Shown here: piece after piece, positions 38,476-49,433 of the stretch
Numbering within the stretch: position 1 is the stretch's first letter
Layout: each line of letters begins with the position of its first letter
Source: an uncultured Pelagibacteraceae bacterium
Lineage (GTDB): Bacteria; Pseudomonadota; Alphaproteobacteria; Pelagibacterales; Pelagibacteraceae
Assembly (NCBI GenBank): GCA_902560565.1
Contig: CACEMG010000001.1
Location: forward strand, 62,001-126,000
Length of the DNA stretch: 64,000 nucleotides
Direction: 5' to 3'
The notes under the pieces: generated by a model
What the model was told of the DNA's origin: nothing
Database searches by the model: none
The model's input: only the letters and a program-made list of their open reading frames with translations
Translations under genes and position numbers: made by a program

Positions 38476-38700
38476 TTAACAACAGCTACAGCCTTTTTTT
38501 TTCTCTTTTTTTGTATCCCTCTCAAAATTAACTTTCTCTAATTCTTTCTTTTGTTTTTCAAGAGCTTGTTTTTCTTTTGATATTTTATCCTCAAAATAAG
38601 CATACAGTGACGTAAAGCCGAGCTTCGTTGCTTTTTTTTCCTCATAACCTCTTCGGCCTTTTAAGTTTTCAATTATTTTTATTATTTCTTGATTTTGCAT
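38476..38700 (-). CDS. 74-residue coiled-coil protein with C-terminal Cys cluster
   Basis: The product starts MQNQEIIKIIENLKGRRGYEE, has a charged helical middle rich in Lys/Glu (residues about 38-66, probable coiled coil), and ends KKKGCSCC. The final CxCC could bind metal or be modified. No family is recognised. It begins 7 bp after the pnp stop, so it is the last gene of the nusA-pnp operon. Confidence 0.65.
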   Translation of the reverse strand: MQNQEIIKIIENLKGRRGYEEKKATKLGFTSLYAYFEDKISKEKQALEKQKKELEKVNFERDTKKEKKKGCSCC

Positions 38701-38707
38701 ATTTATT

Positions 38708-40780
38708 TTAAATTGCTGCCTGTTTTATTGAAAGTTTTACTTTTCCTCTATCAAAACCAATTACTTTAACTTTTACCTCATCGCCTTCTTTTACAACGTC
38801 AGTCACTTTAGCGACTCTTTTGTCAGCTAGTTCAGAAATATGAACTAGTCCATCTTGCTTGCCTAAGAAGTTTACGAATGCACCAAACTCCATAATTTTC
38901 ATAACTTTACCATTATAAATTTTATTTAATTCAGCTTTTGCAGTTAAATCTTTAATCATTTGCATTGCTTTATTTCTAGAATCTTCATCTGGAGCAGCAA
39001 CTGTTACAACACCTTCGTCATTAACATCAACTTTTGCTCCTGATTTTTCAACAATCTCTCTTATTGTTGCGCCACCTTTACCAATCACTGTTGCGATATC
39101 TTTTTTATCAACAGCAATTTTTTCCATCTTAGGTGTATGTTTTCCAACATTGTCTCTTGATTTAGCTAAAGCTTTATTCATTTCACCAAGAATATGAATT
39201 CTTCCATCTTTTGCTTGTTTTAAAGCCTGCTCCATAATTTCAAATGTTATTCCTGTAATTTTAATATCCATTTGAAGGGATGTGATGCCGTCTTTAGTTC
39301 CAGCAACTTTAAAATCCATATCACCTAAATGATCTTCATCGCCAAGAATATCTGATAAAACACTAAAATCATCACCTTCTTTAATTAATCCCATTGCAAT
39401 ACCTGCAACTGGTTCTTCTAAAGGAACTCCAGCATCCATTAATGCTAAAGACGAACCACAAACAGTTGCCATCGAAGATGATCCATTGGATTCTGTGATT
39501 TCAGATACTATTCTAAATGTATAAGGAAAACTTTCTTTTGATGGCAAAGATGAATTGATTGCTCTCCAAGCAAGTTTACCATGACCAATTTCTCTTCTAC
39601 CTGTTCCAATCCTTCCAGTTTCACCAACTGAAAATGGTGGGAAATTGTAGTGCAGCATGAATCTTTCTCTTTGAAGACCATCTAAACTTTCGATTCTCTG
39701 TTCATCATCTGAGGTACCTAATGTGGTGGTTACAATTGCTTGAGTTTCTCCTCTTGTAAAAAGAGCAGACCCATGAACTCTAGGTAATATACCTACTTCA
39801 CACATTATTGGTCTAACGTCCGCTAAACCCCTACCATCAATTCTATTTTTATTTTTAAGAATATCCGTTCGTACAATTCTTTTTTCTAAATTTTTTAGTT
39901 CGTAATTTACGTCTAGCTCAGTGTAATTTTCATCCTCTTCGTAGAGTTTTTTTGCTTTTTCAGTGATTTCAGATATTTGATTTGACCTATCTTGCTTGTC
40001 TCTTGTAGAAAAAGCCTTTTTCAGATCTTCAGTAAACTCCTTTTCTAATTTTTTCTTTACTTCAGATAAATCTTTTTTCTCAACAACCCAATCTGGTTTT
40101 CTGCATTCTTTAGCTAGCTCCTCTATCATTTTAATAACTGGAACAAAATTTTCATGACCAAATTTAACAGCATTCAACATCTCTTCTTCTGTTAACCCAT
40201 TTGCTTCAGACTCAACCATTAGAACTGCATCTTTAGTTCCCGCAACAACAAGGTCTAATTTTGATTTTTCCAATTCTATTTTTGAAGGATTTAAAACATA
40301 TTTTCCATCTATAAAACCAACTCTTGATGCTCCAACTGGTCCAAGAAATGGCATCCCAGATATTGCTAAAGCTGCAGATGAAGCGATGATAGATAAAATA
40401 TCAGCCTCGTTTTCTTTATCGTATGATATTACAGTTGGAAGTAATTGAACTTCATTTTTGAATTCAGCAGGGAATAATGGTCTTATAGGTCTGTCAATTA
40501 ATCTTGAAATTAATGTTTCACTTTCAGTTGGTCTAGCTTCCCTTTTAAAATATCCACCTGGGATTTTTCCAGCTGCATAATATTTCTCTTGATAATTTAC
40601 TGATAGCGGAAAATAATCAACTTCAGGATTAACTTTTTTAGCTCCTACCACAGTTGCCAAAACAACTGTTTCGCCGCATGTTGCAATAATAGCTCCATCA
40701 GCTTGACGTGCTATTTTGCCTGTCTCTAATTTTATTTTTTTACCATTTAACTCAATCTCTTTTTTAAACTCTTTAAACAT
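38708..40780 (-). CDS. pnp: Polyribonucleotide nucleotidyltransferase
   Basis: A 690-residue exoribonuclease with two RNase PH domains (first ending before residue 230; second beginning near [13 protein letters not shown]), a KH domain ([12 protein letters not shown]) and an S1 domain at the C-terminus ([19 protein letters not shown]). It degrades RNA phosphorolytically. The order rpsO-pnp, with 4 bp between, is universal in proteobacteria. Confidence 0.98.
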   Translation of the reverse strand: MFKEFKKEIELNGKKIKLETGKIARQADGAIIATCGETVVLATVVGAKKVNPEVDYFPLSVNYQEKYYAAGKIPGGYFKREARPTESETLISRLIDRPIRPLFPAEFKNEVQLLPTVISYDKENEADILSIIASSAALAISGMPFLGPVGASRVGFIDGKYVLNPSKIELEKSKLDLVVAGTKDAVLMVESEANGLTEEEMLNAVKFGHENFVPVIKMIEELAKECRKPDWVVEKKDLSEVKKKLEKEFTEDLKKAFSTRDKQDRSNQISEITEKAKKLYEEDENYTELDVNYELKNLEKRIVRTDILKNKNRIDGRGLADVRPIMCEVGILPRVHGSALFTRGETQAIVTTTLGTSDDEQRIESLDGLQRERFMLHYNFPPFSVGETGRIGTGRREIGHGKLAWRAINSSLPSKESFPYTFRIVSEITESNGSSSMATVCGSSLALMDAGVPLEEPVAGIAMGLIKEGDDFSVLSDILGDEDHLGDMDFKVAGTKDGITSLQMDIKITGITFEIMEQALKQAKDGRIHILGEMNKALAKSRDNVGKHTPKMEKIAVDKKDIATVIGKGGATIREIVEKSGAKVDVNDEGVVTVAAPDEDSRNKAMQMIKDLTAKAELNKIYNGKVMKIMEFGAFVNFLGKQDGLVHISELADKRVAKVTDVVKEGDEVKVKVIGFDRGKVKLSIKQAAI

Positions 40781-40784
40781 TTTT

Positions 40785-41033
40785 CTACTTTCTAATATTT
40801 AGTTTACTTATTACATCCTTATAAGATTCTAATTTATTTCTTTTTAGATAATCTAATAATTTCTTTCTTTTATTTACTGCTTTCAACAAACCAACTGATG
40901 AATGTTTATCTTTCTTAAACGAATTCATATGTTTTGATAAACTTTCAATTTTTTCAGTCAATAAAGCTATCTGAACTTCTGATGAACCTGTGTCTTTATC
41001 GTGAACTGCAACTTCTTTTACTTTTTTACTCAT
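40785..41033 (-). CDS. rpsO: 30S ribosomal protein S15
   Basis: An 82-residue helical protein, a few residues shorter than the usual 89. Hallmarks are [24 protein letters not shown]-like motif [18 protein letters not shown] and the final [10 protein letters not shown]. It binds 16S rRNA helices 20-22. It overlaps rbfA by 8 bp; truB, which normally separates them, is missing. Confidence 0.97.
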   Translation of the reverse strand: MSKKVKEVAVHDKDTGSSEVQIALLTEKIESLSKHMNSFKKDKHSSVGLLKAVNKRKKLLDYLKRNKLESYKDVISKLNIRK

Positions 41034-41412
41034 GTTTTTCCTGTCTGTTAGTATTTTTTATTAAGTTTTCTATTTTTTCCGCATAGTCAAATGACTCATC
41101 CTTTACGAATAATATTTTTGGAAGAAATTTCATTGTAATTTTTTTTGAAAGTGTTTTTCTAACAACAAATGAAAATTCTTTCAAAACGTCTATAATCTCA
41201 TTTGCGTTTTTACCTCCAAGCGGTAACACAAATGCTTTAGCAGTCTTAAGATCTGGACTCATACGAACCTCTGTAACTGTTATATTGCTTGTTTCAATAT
41301 TGGGTAATTTTGCTTCACCCCTCATGAAGATGTTACCTAAAGCTTGTTTTATCATTTCTCCTACTCTTAATTGTCTTTGTGAAAGAGTTCTAGCATTTTT
41401 TTTTGATCTCAT
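41026..41412 (-). CDS. rbfA: Ribosome-binding factor A
   Basis: A 128-residue KH-like protein needed for late 30S maturation. RQLRVGEMIKQAL is the N-terminal signature, VTEVRMSPDLKTAKAFVLPL the central strand-helix. It overlaps infB by 4 bp and rpsO by 8 bp. Confidence 0.94.
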   Translation of the reverse strand: MRSKKNARTLSQRQLRVGEMIKQALGNIFMRGEAKLPNIETSNITVTEVRMSPDLKTAKAFVLPLGGKNANEIIDVLKEFSFVVRKTLSKKITMKFLPKILFVKDESFDYAEKIENLIKNTNRQEKHE

Positions 41413-43619
41413 ATTCTTCTTTCCGTTATTTTAGAGTTGAAAGCCTCTATTATGTCGTTTTTCTGAAAGTCATTAAAATCCTTAAGAGTTATTCCGCACT
41501 CTAAACCAGCTGAAACCTGTTTAGCTTGGTTTTTTTCTCTAAAAATTGTATTTATTTTTCCATTATAAATGATTGTGCCATCTCTTATAACTCGTGCATT
41601 AGCATCATTTAAAATTTCACCCTCTATTACTTTTGAGCCAGCTACTTTTCCCACTTTAGATACTTTAAAAATTTCGAGTATTTCTGCTGACCCAATGACC
41701 TGCTCTTCAACATCCGGTGATAGTAATCCAGACATTCTATTTTTTATTAAATCTAGTACCTCGTAAATTATATTATATGATGATATAGATATTTTTTCCT
41801 GTTCTGCTAATTTTTTAGCTTCTTTCGTTGGTTTAACATTAAAAGCAATTAGTAATGCATTTGATGCTTTTGCCAAACTTACATCAGTTTCAGTAATCAT
41901 TCCAATGTCAGATAGTATTATTTTTGGTTTTATTTCATCATGTTTTATTTGCATAACAGCACTAATTATTGCCTCAGACGATCCATGTACATCTGATTTT
42001 ATAATGATATTTAACTCCTCAGTTTTCTTATCTTTAAAAGCGGACTCTTGTGTTGCAAAAGTAATTGGATTTTTACCAATTTTAGATTCTTGAATTCTAG
42101 CATCACATAATGATTTTGCTTCTTTTTCATTTTCTAATACTACAAAATCATCACCTGACTTTGATGCACCATTTATCCCTAAGACTTCGACTGGAGATGC
42201 TGGATATGCCTCATGAATATTTTGTCCTAAATCATTTATAATTGCTCTAACTTTACCCCACTTTAAACCACTAACGAAATAATCACCTTTTTTTAGAGTT
42301 CCATTGGTAATAATTATATTTGCAATTGGACCTCTTCCAATATCAACTTTAGACTCTAATACAACAGCATTAGCTTTCACATTAAAATCTGCTTTTAAAT
42401 CTAAGAGTTCAGACTGAAGAATTATTGACTCAACTAACTTCGGAAGATTTTGCTTAGTTTTGGTTGAAATCTCGACCATTAAAGTATCACCTGACAATTC
42501 CTCAGCTATTAACTCATGTTCTAATAATTGATTTTTTATTTTTTGAGGATCTGCTTCTGGCAAATCACACTTATTAATAGCCACAACAATTGGAACCTTT
42601 GCAGCTTTTGCATGTTTTATAGACTCTATTGTTTGGGGTTTTACTCCATCATCTGCTGCAACTACTAAAACAACTATATCAGTTAGTTTTGAGCCTCTTG
42701 CTCGCATTTCAGTGAAAGCAGCGTGTCCTGGTGTATCTATAAAAGTTATTTTACTTGAATTATGTTCAATTTGGTAAGCACCTACATGCTGAGTTATCCC
42801 TCCAAACTCTCCTGAAACAACATTTGTTTTTCTTAAAACATCAAGTACTGAGGTTTTTCCATGATCTACATGACCCATGACGGTAACTATTGGTGGCCTA
42901 CTCTTCAAATTTTCAGGTTTTATCTCTTTGATTTTTTTTATTATCTCCTCGGCTTTATCTTCTTTTATTGGATTATGTCCAAACTCTTTTACAAGATATT
43001 CAGCTGTATCGGAGTCTATTGAATGATTGATAGTAGCAGTTACACCCATACCCAGTAAATGTTTAATAATACTACTTGATTGCACTGCCATTCTATTAGC
43101 TAATTCTCTAATTGTAATAACTTGAGGAATATTAACGTCTCTTTTAACGGGTTTTAAATTTTCTTGTAAGTTATCTTTTTGTATATTTCTGTTTTCCTTT
43201 TGTTTTGCTCTTTTTAAGGAAGCTAAACTTCTTGCTCGACCTTCATCCTCACCACTTAGTGCTCTTGAAACAGTTAACTTAAGTTCTCTTCTTTTTGAGC
43301 TACTTTTACCTTTTATATCCTTCTTTTCAGGATCTGCCTTTAATCTTTTTGTTGCTCTTTGTTCTGCAAGTTTTCTTTTTTCATAATCATTAGAAGGGAC
43401 ATTTGGTTTTTCAAAACTTGGAGTTTTTGATTTTACTAAGTTATTTTTTTTAAAATTGTTATCTTGTCGGCTAAAATTAAAAGGTCTTTTGTTTGAAAAT
43501 TTATTATTTTTTTTTTCAATTAATACAGAGTTTTTACCCTGATTTTTAGCTCTTTCAATGTTTGATATGGATTTTTTGAAATTTCCTGATAGTTTTAATT
43601 TGGTTTTTTTTTTGTCCAT
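41409..43619 (-). CDS. infB: Translation initiation factor IF-2
   Basis: A 736-residue GTPase that delivers initiator tRNA. A Lys/Asn-rich disordered N-terminus (to about residue 160) precedes the IF2N domain ([10 protein letters not shown]), the G domain with GHVDHGKT near residue 250, DTPGHAAF and NKCD, and the C-terminal C1/C2 domains. It follows nusA by 10 bp with no YlxR gene between them. Confidence 0.98.
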   Translation of the reverse strand: MDKKKTKLKLSGNFKKSISNIERAKNQGKNSVLIEKKNNKFSNKRPFNFSRQDNNFKKNNLVKSKTPSFEKPNVPSNDYEKRKLAEQRATKRLKADPEKKDIKGKSSSKRRELKLTVSRALSGEDEGRARSLASLKRAKQKENRNIQKDNLQENLKPVKRDVNIPQVITIRELANRMAVQSSSIIKHLLGMGVTATINHSIDSDTAEYLVKEFGHNPIKEDKAEEIIKKIKEIKPENLKSRPPIVTVMGHVDHGKTSVLDVLRKTNVVSGEFGGITQHVGAYQIEHNSSKITFIDTPGHAAFTEMRARGSKLTDIVVLVVAADDGVKPQTIESIKHAKAAKVPIVVAINKCDLPEADPQKIKNQLLEHELIAEELSGDTLMVEISTKTKQNLPKLVESIILQSELLDLKADFNVKANAVVLESKVDIGRGPIANIIITNGTLKKGDYFVSGLKWGKVRAIINDLGQNIHEAYPASPVEVLGINGASKSGDDFVVLENEKEAKSLCDARIQESKIGKNPITFATQESAFKDKKTEELNIIIKSDVHGSSEAIISAVMQIKHDEIKPKIILSDIGMITETDVSLAKASNALLIAFNVKPTKEAKKLAEQEKISISSYNIIYEVLDLIKNRMSGLLSPDVEEQVIGSAEILEIFKVSKVGKVAGSKVIEGEILNDANARVIRDGTIIYNGKINTIFREKNQAKQVSAGLECGITLKDFNDFQKNDIIEAFNSKITERRI

Positions 43620-43629
43620 AAGTCATCTT

Positions 43630-45183
43630 TCAATCTTTATAAATTTTATTTCTTGCTGACATAACTAAATCATCTGCCTCTTTCTTTGATAGTGCAAAAT
43701 CCTCTAAATAGCCTTTTATTTTAACTCTCTCGCCCTTTACAATGTCATAGCCACCTGTTAACTCATCAGAAGCAAGGTCAGCAAAATCATTTAAAGTAAG
43801 TATTTTTTGTTCTCCAAGTGTGACTAACATTCCTGGTGTCAATCCCTCGTGATTTATTAAATCATTATCAAGTCCGAGTTCTTTTATTTTTTTTGAAATT
43901 TCTTCCTGATCTTTTTTGTAAAATTCATTTGCTCTTTCTAAAAGTTCTTTAGCTGTATCTTCTTCTATGCCTTCAATTTTAACAATATTTTCAACAGAAG
44001 AATCTTTTAAATCATCGATTGAGGAAAAACCCTCAGCAACTAACAGTTGACCAAGTGTTTCATCTAATTCTAAATTTTTAACGAAGTTTTCAGTCTTCTC
44101 TTTAAATTCGGTCTGTCTTTTTTCCGAGTCTTCTTGATCAGTCATAATATTAATTTCATAGTTCATTAATTTTGTTGCTAATCTTACATTTTGACCTCTT
44201 CTTCCAATTGCTTTACTTAAATTTTCTTCAGTTAAAATTACATCTAATTTTTTATTATTTGTATCAACGTTTACTCTTTGTACTTCCGCAGGAGAAAGTG
44301 CATTAGAAACTATGACAGCTGGATCTTCTGACCAGTTTACTATATCTATTTTTTCTCCTTGTAGTTCATTCACAACTGCTTGTACTCTGCTTCCTCTCAT
44401 TCCAACACAAGCTCCAACAGGATCTAGTGAATTGTCTATTGCTTTTACACAAATTTTTGCTCTACTTCCAGGATCTCTTGCTGACGAAATAATTTCAATA
44501 AGACCGTCATAAATTTCTGGAACTTCTTGTATAAATAATTTTTCCATAAACTTTGGATGAGCCCTTGATAAGAAAATTTGTTGTCCTCTTGGTTCTCTTC
44601 TAACATCACTACAATAAGCCTTTATACGGTCTCCAGCTTTTATGTTTTCTCTTGGTATCATTTCATTTTTTTGAATTATTGCTTCAGTTCTCCCAAGATC
44701 AACAATTACATTTCCAAATTCTAGTCTTTTAACTATTCCACTCAATATAGTATCTTTTTTATCTTTAAAATCGTTAAACTGTCTATCTCTCTCAGCTTCT
44801 CTTACATTAAAACTAATTACTTGTTTTGCTGTTTGGGCTGCTATTCGTCCAAAATCAAATGCTGGTAGTGCTTGAAGTATGGTATCACCAACTTTTTTAT
44901 CTTTATTTTCATCACTTATTTTATGGGCATCCTTAAGGCTTATTTCGGTATTTAAATTTTCTGGATTTTCAGTGATAATCAACTTTCTAAATATACCAAT
45001 CTCACCATTCTCTCTATTAATTTGAACTTCAATTTCGTTTTCTTGTCCAAATTTAGATTTAGCAGCTTTTGCTATACCAGTTTCCATTGAATTAATGATT
45101 AATTCTTTATCAATAGATTTTTCTAAGGCAACTGCCTCTGCTATTCTTATTAACTCTAATTTATCTGCTCTTCTATTAAGCAT
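43630..45183 (-). CDS. nusA: Transcription termination/antitermination factor NusA
   Basis: A 517-residue RNA polymerase-associated factor. The N-terminal domain is followed by S1 (ILSGIVKRLEFGNVIVDLGR), then KH1 (VGACVGMRGSRVQAVV) and KH2 (LSKAIGRRGQNVRLA), and two C-terminal helix-hairpin-helix acidic repeats. It modulates pausing, termination and antitermination. Its leader contains an intrinsic terminator 15 bp before the ATG and a promoter upstream of that, which would allow NusA-sensitive attenuation. Confidence 0.98.
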   Translation of the reverse strand: MLNRRADKLELIRIAEAVALEKSIDKELIINSMETGIAKAAKSKFGQENEIEVQINRENGEIGIFRKLIITENPENLNTEISLKDAHKISDENKDKKVGDTILQALPAFDFGRIAAQTAKQVISFNVREAERDRQFNDFKDKKDTILSGIVKRLEFGNVIVDLGRTEAIIQKNEMIPRENIKAGDRIKAYCSDVRREPRGQQIFLSRAHPKFMEKLFIQEVPEIYDGLIEIISSARDPGSRAKICVKAIDNSLDPVGACVGMRGSRVQAVVNELQGEKIDIVNWSEDPAVIVSNALSPAEVQRVNVDTNNKKLDVILTEENLSKAIGRRGQNVRLATKLMNYEINIMTDQEDSEKRQTEFKEKTENFVKNLELDETLGQLLVAEGFSSIDDLKDSSVENIVKIEGIEEDTAKELLERANEFYKKDQEEISKKIKELGLDNDLINHEGLTPGMLVTLGEQKILTLNDFADLASDELTGGYDIVKGERVKIKGYLEDFALSKKEADDLVMSARNKIYKD

Positions 45184-45194
45184 TTATTCCTTCC

Positions 45195-45222
45195 AAAAAA
45201 AAATGGGCCGAAGCCCATTTTT
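45195..45222 (-). terminator. UUCG-capped intrinsic terminator between metK and nusA
   Basis: On the minus strand, AAAAATGGGC (complement of 45213-45222) and GCCCATTTTT (complement of 45199-45208) pair perfectly around TTCG, then the T-run continues to 45195, nine Ts in all. The Shine-Dalgarno GGAAGGAA follows immediately and the nusA ATG is 12 bases after the tract. It ends metK transcripts and also lies in the nusA leader. Confidence 0.92.
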
Positions 45223-45244
45223 GAAATTTCAATAATGTAAGCTA

Positions 45245-45272
45245 AATATAAGTATTTTTATTAAATTTTCAA
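45245..45272 (-). promoter_or_regulatory. Candidate nusA-pnp operon promoter
   Basis: Minus-strand TTGAAA (complement of 45267-45272, 5 of 6) and TATATT (complement of 45245-45250, 5 of 6) are 16 bp apart, just downstream of the metK stop. The predicted start near 45238 places the UUCG terminator hairpin in the transcript's 5' leader. Confidence 0.55.
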
Positions 45273-45278
45273 CTTTAT

Positions 45279-46442
45279 TTACTTACTAAATACTGATGCT
45301 TTATCAGTTTTTTCCCACGAAAATGATCCGTCGCTGCCTGGGTCTCTTCCAAAATGACCATATGCAGCTGATTTTTCATATATTGGTTTATTTAATCCTA
45401 ACATTTCCCTAATTCCTCTCGGGCTTAAATCAAAATTTTCTTTAATAAGTTTCTCTACATGTAAATTTTTTTCTTCATCATTGCTGAACAAATCCACATA
45501 AATAGATAAAGGTTTTGAAACACCTATTGCATAAGCTAATTGTATCAAACATTTATCTGCAATTTTTGATGCCACAATATTTTTTGCTAAATATCTAGAT
45601 GCATAGGCCGCAGATCTATCAACTTTAGTTGGGTCTTTTCCTGAAAAAGCTCCACCTCCATGAGGTGCAGCACCTCCATACGTATCCACTATTATTTTTC
45701 TTCCTGTTAAACCACTATCTCCATCAGGTCCGCCAATTACAAAATTTCCGGTAGGATTAATATATATTTCGTTTTCATCTAGACTTCCAAGTAAGTTTTT
45801 AGGAATAGACTTTTCAATATATGGCATGCAAAGTTCTTTTACTTGAGCTAGGTTAACATCTTTTGAATGTTGTGTAGAAATCACAACTGATTTTACAGCT
45901 TTTGGTATACCATCTTTATATTCAATAGTAATTTGACTTTTTGAGTCTGGCTCTATTCCTTTAAGTTTTCCTGATTTTCTATCTTCTGCCATAAGTCTTA
46001 AAATTCTATGCGAAAAATGAATCGGAGCTGGCATTAATACATCAGTCTCGTTACATGCATAACCAAACATTATTCCTTGATCTCCAGCACCTTCATCTTT
46101 ATTTCCAGAAGAGTCAACGCCCATAGCTATATCAGCTGATTGGGAGTGTAAATGAGACTCAATTTTAGTTGCCTCTTTGTAAGTAAAACCTTCCTGATCA
46201 TAACCGATATCTTTGATACAATCTCTAACCTTGGAAATTAATTCATCTTTTTTAATATCTGGTCCTCTTGTTTCTCCAGCTAAAACAACTTTATTTGTTG
46301 TTGTCAATGTTTCGCACGCTACCCTTGCTTCAGGTTCCATGCCTAAATAGGTATCTACAACCATGTCTGAAATTCTATCGCAAACTTTATCCGGGTGACC
46401 CTCTGATACAGACTCACTAGTGAACAAATAATCTTTTTTCAT
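45279..46442 (-). CDS. metK: S-adenosylmethionine synthetase
   Basis: A 387-residue enzyme making SAM from methionine and [27 protein letters not shown] and [19 protein letters not shown] are the diagnostic motifs. It is the last gene of the tsaB-fur-miaB-phoH-ybeY-lnt-metK run. No riboswitch is visible in front, since lnt is only 1 bp away. Confidence 0.98.
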   Translation of the reverse strand: MKKDYLFTSESVSEGHPDKVCDRISDMVVDTYLGMEPEARVACETLTTTNKVVLAGETRGPDIKKDELISKVRDCIKDIGYDQEGFTYKEATKIESHLHSQSADIAMGVDSSGNKDEGAGDQGIMFGYACNETDVLMPAPIHFSHRILRLMAEDRKSGKLKGIEPDSKSQITIEYKDGIPKAVKSVVISTQHSKDVNLAQVKELCMPYIEKSIPKNLLGSLDENEIYINPTGNFVIGGPDGDSGLTGRKIIVDTYGGAAPHGGGAFSGKDPTKVDRSAAYASRYLAKNIVASKIADKCLIQLAYAIGVSKPLSIYVDLFSNDEEKNLHVEKLIKENFDLSPRGIREMLGLNKPIYEKSAAYGHFGRDPGSDGSFSWEKTDKASVFSK

Positions 46443-46443
46443 T

Positions 46444-47985
46444 TTATTTTATCTCCCTATTTGTTTTTAAAAAAAAAATTAAGCTAATATAAATAAAGAT
46501 AAAATAAAAGAATATATTATTACTATATTTAGAAAAAAAAGTTTTTTTACCGTTTTTTATTTGTTTAATCTCAATTACTCCCTCGTAAGTTGACTCAGAC
46601 ATTTTAGAAATTTGTCCAAAAGGGTCAATTAACGCTGATGTTCCATTATTGGTAGATCTAATTATGCTTTTCCCTTCCTCAATAGACCGAAAAATTGAAT
46701 GAGAAAAATGTTGATGTGGTCCAATTGACTTTCCAAACCAGCCATCCTCAGAGATATTTATGATCAAATCGTAATTATTTGTCTTAGAAAGATTACCAGA
46801 ATATATAATTTCATAGCATATCAAAGGTAAAAAATTCAGATCAAATTTTTGGGTTTGTAAATTAATTATATCTCTTTTTTTTCCAGCTGAGTATGAATTA
46901 TAAAAATTCGTAACAGTTTTCATTCCTAAAGTTTTTAAAAAAGCTTCTAAGGGTAAAAACTCACCAAAGGGCACTAGATTATTTTTATTATAAAATTTTA
47001 TTAAATCTAAATTATTATTTACTACTGCCAATGAATTAAAAATCTTTTCATTTATAGAATTGTTTATACCAAATATAATTAAATGTTTATCGCTAAACTT
47101 TTCTTTAAAAATATCTTTATATCTTTTTAAATTATTCAATTCCGTATTATTAAATATACCCTCAGGCCATATAAATATCGTTTTAACGTCTTTATTTGGA
47201 CTGCTTAATTCTATTAAACTTTGAATAATTTCTTCTTCATTTTCAGTATAATAAAATCTTTCAATACTTATTTTAGGTGAAACAATTTTGATTATAAAAT
47301 TATTATCTTTTAGTAAGGCATTGCTCGCTTGATCAAGCCTTATTTGACCAAAAACAATTCCTGAAATTAATAAAAGTCCAAATGAAATTACAATACACAT
47401 ATCGAATTTCCCTTTTTTTAAAAAAAAAAGAGATGGCAAAATAAAAAGTGTAATACAGAATAAATTGAAACTGTATGTTCCAATAAATGAGAGTACTTGT
47501 AGCAATGGTAAAAATTCTGAAAAAGAAAATGAAATTAAATTCCATGGAAAACCTGATAAAATATTTCCCCGTAAAAATTCTAAAATTGAAAAAGAAATTG
47601 AAAAAGATAATACTAAAGAAATGTTATTATATTTTTTGAAATAGTAGAATAAGTATGTAGCTAAGCCATAAAACACCCCGAGAAACATTGGAATTAAAAT
47701 AAAAGCAATTGGTATTAATATTCTAAAAGTTTGATCAAATGTAAGAGATATGGTGATCCAATACAAGCTAGATATAAAATAACCAAAACCAAACATCCAG
47801 CCATATAAAAAATACTCCTTTTGAGTTAATGAAAATTTTTGTTTTACAAAAAAAATAAATAATGCTGAAAATGTAAAAAAATTCACTAAAAAAAAATTAT
47901 AAGGTGGAAGACTTAATGAGCTTAATATCCCAAGGGTAAAGATATAAAAATGTGATAATAATTTTTTTTTTATAGTTTTTTTCAA
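46444..47985 (-). CDS. lnt: Apolipoprotein N-acyltransferase
   Basis: A 513-residue membrane enzyme adding the third acyl chain to lipoproteins. About six N-terminal hydrophobic helices precede a nitrilase-like periplasmic domain: WPEGIFN carries the Glu, [10 protein letters not shown] the conserved segment around the Lys, and [11 protein letters not shown] the catalytic Cys. The start is a TTG overlapping the ybeY TGA (TTGA); no nearby in-frame ATG exists. Confidence 0.93.
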   Translation of the reverse strand: MKKTIKKKLLSHFYIFTLGILSSLSLPPYNFFLVNFFTFSALFIFFVKQKFSLTQKEYFLYGWMFGFGYFISSLYWITISLTFDQTFRILIPIAFILIPMFLGVFYGLATYLFYYFKKYNNISLVLSFSISFSILEFLRGNILSGFPWNLISFSFSEFLPLLQVLSFIGTYSFNLFCITLFILPSLFFLKKGKFDMCIVISFGLLLISGIVFGQIRLDQASNALLKDNNFIIKIVSPKISIERFYYTENEEEIIQSLIELSSPNKDVKTIFIWPEGIFNNTELNNLKRYKDIFKEKFSDKHLIIFGINNSINEKIFNSLAVVNNNLDLIKFYNKNNLVPFGEFLPLEAFLKTLGMKTVTNFYNSYSAGKKRDIINLQTQKFDLNFLPLICYEIIYSGNLSKTNNYDLIINISEDGWFGKSIGPHQHFSHSIFRSIEEGKSIIRSTNNGTSALIDPFGQISKMSESTYEGVIEIKQIKNGKKTFFSKYSNNIFFYFIFIYISLIFFLKTNREIK

Positions 47986-48437
47986 ATTTTATTTTTCACC
48001 AGATTATAAAGTTTATTTTCCTCTTTTTGCATTTTATAAAAATCCATATTTTTCTTATGGTCAAATCCATATAAATGTAAAAACCCATGGATGAATATTT
48101 TTGCGACTTTTTTTTTAAATTCAAATAAATTTATTGTTTTAGGTTTGTTCATAAACTCATAACTTATAATAATATCCCCAAGATAAAAAAGTTTATTATC
48201 AATACTTTTTTTAATTGGGAATGATAAAATATCTGTAGTTTTATTTTTTTTTCTAAAAATTTTATTTAATTTTCTTATTTTTGAGTTACTTGATAATAGA
48301 ACTGTTATTATTGTTTTTTTATTTTTTAAATTATATTTTTTAGGTATATTTTTTAATATTTTATTGAACAATTTGGAGATATTTCTAGTTTTTTTTTTCC
48401 AAGCTGCGTTATCAAGGATAACCTCAGCTTTAATCAT
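47982..48437 (-). CDS. ybeY: Endoribonuclease YbeY
   Basis: A 151-residue metalloprotein with the diagnostic zinc site HGFLHLYGFDH and upstream NKIFRKKNKTTDILSFP. It takes part in 16S rRNA 3' processing and ribosome quality control. It overlaps phoH by 8 bp, the usual phoH-ybeY pairing. Confidence 0.94.
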   Translation of the reverse strand: MIKAEVILDNAAWKKKTRNISKLFNKILKNIPKKYNLKNKKTIITVLLSSNSKIRKLNKIFRKKNKTTDILSFPIKKSIDNKLFYLGDIIISYEFMNKPKTINLFEFKKKVAKIFIHGFLHLYGFDHKKNMDFYKMQKEENKLYNLVKNKI

Positions 48438-49431
48438 CTTTTTGATCTGAGTAGGCTTTTACAATTTTTGAAACTAGTGGATGCCTTACAACATCAGAAT
48501 GATCAAAATCAACTACTGAGATTTCATCTAAATGGCCTATAAGCTTTTTAGATCTATTTAAACCTGATGATGACTTGTTTGGTAAGTCTATTTGTGACGG
48601 GTCACCATTAACAACTATTTTAGAATTTTCACCAATTCTCGTTAAAAACATTTTTATTTGAGTATCAGTTGCGTTTTGAGCTTCATCTAAAATTGCAAAA
48701 GAGTTTTTTAATGTTCTACCTCGCATAAATGCAAGTGGTGCAATTTCAATATCTCCAATTTCTATTTTTTTTTGAATTTTTTCGAAATCTAACAAATCAT
48801 ACAATGAATCGTAAAGTGGTCTTAAATAAGGATCAACTTTTTCTCTCATATCTCCGGGTAAAAAACCAAGTCTCTCTCCAGCTTCAACTGCAGGCCTAGA
48901 TAAAATTATTCTTTCAATCTTTTTTTCTAAAAGCATAGTTAATGCTACAGCAACAGCTAAAAAAGTTTTTCCAGTACCTGCGGGGCCAGTAGAAATTACG
49001 ATTTCACTCTCTTTTAAAGCTCTAACATATTTTTTTTGCTTTTCAGATCTTGGTATAACTGATTTTTTTGGTGTTTTGATTATATATTCAATTTTTTGGC
49101 CGGTATTACTATTTTCAGTTATCATAAATTTATTTATAGAAGATAATATATCCTTTTTCTCTATAGTGCCATTATTTAAAAACTGATCAGAGAGAAACAT
49201 AATCGCATTTTTTAAAATTTCATTGTTCCTTTGATCACTTTTTATAATAATAGAATTGCCTCTAAAATATAAACTTGTACCAGTAAGTTTCTCAAGTTCT
49301 TTTAAGTTTTCATTAAATTCGCCAACTACGCCCATCAATAAATCATTATCTTGGAATATAACGCTTAGACTATCATTATCAGAGTATACGAATTTTATTT
49401 TTGTTTTGGAATTTAATCTAGCTTTATTCAA
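48430..49431 (-). CDS. phoH: PhoH-like ATPase (YbeZ)
   Basis: A 333-residue P-loop protein: Walker A GPAGTGKTF, Walker B in FAILDEAQN, and the PhoH motif NGDPSQIDLP. It partners YbeY in RNA metabolism. The start appears to be TTG at 49431, 2 bp after the miaB stop, because the first in-frame ATG would remove the N-terminal 32 residues. Confidence 0.92.
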   Translation of the reverse strand: MNKARLNSKTKIKFVYSDNDSLSVIFQDNDLLMGVVGEFNENLKELEKLTGTSLYFRGNSIIIKSDQRNNEILKNAIMFLSDQFLNNGTIEKKDILSSINKFMITENSNTGQKIEYIIKTPKKSVIPRSEKQKKYVRALKESEIVISTGPAGTGKTFLAVAVALTMLLEKKIERIILSRPAVEAGERLGFLPGDMREKVDPYLRPLYDSLYDLLDFEKIQKKIEIGDIEIAPLAFMRGRTLKNSFAILDEAQNATDTQIKMFLTRIGENSKIVVNGDPSQIDLPNKSSSGLNRSKKLIGHLDEISVVDFDHSDVVRHPLVSKIVKAYSDQKDD

Positions 49432-49433
49432 TT

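Noticed and set aside
46350..46443. SAM riboswitch in front of metK
   Set aside because: metK follows lnt by 1 bp, leaving no space for an aptamer.
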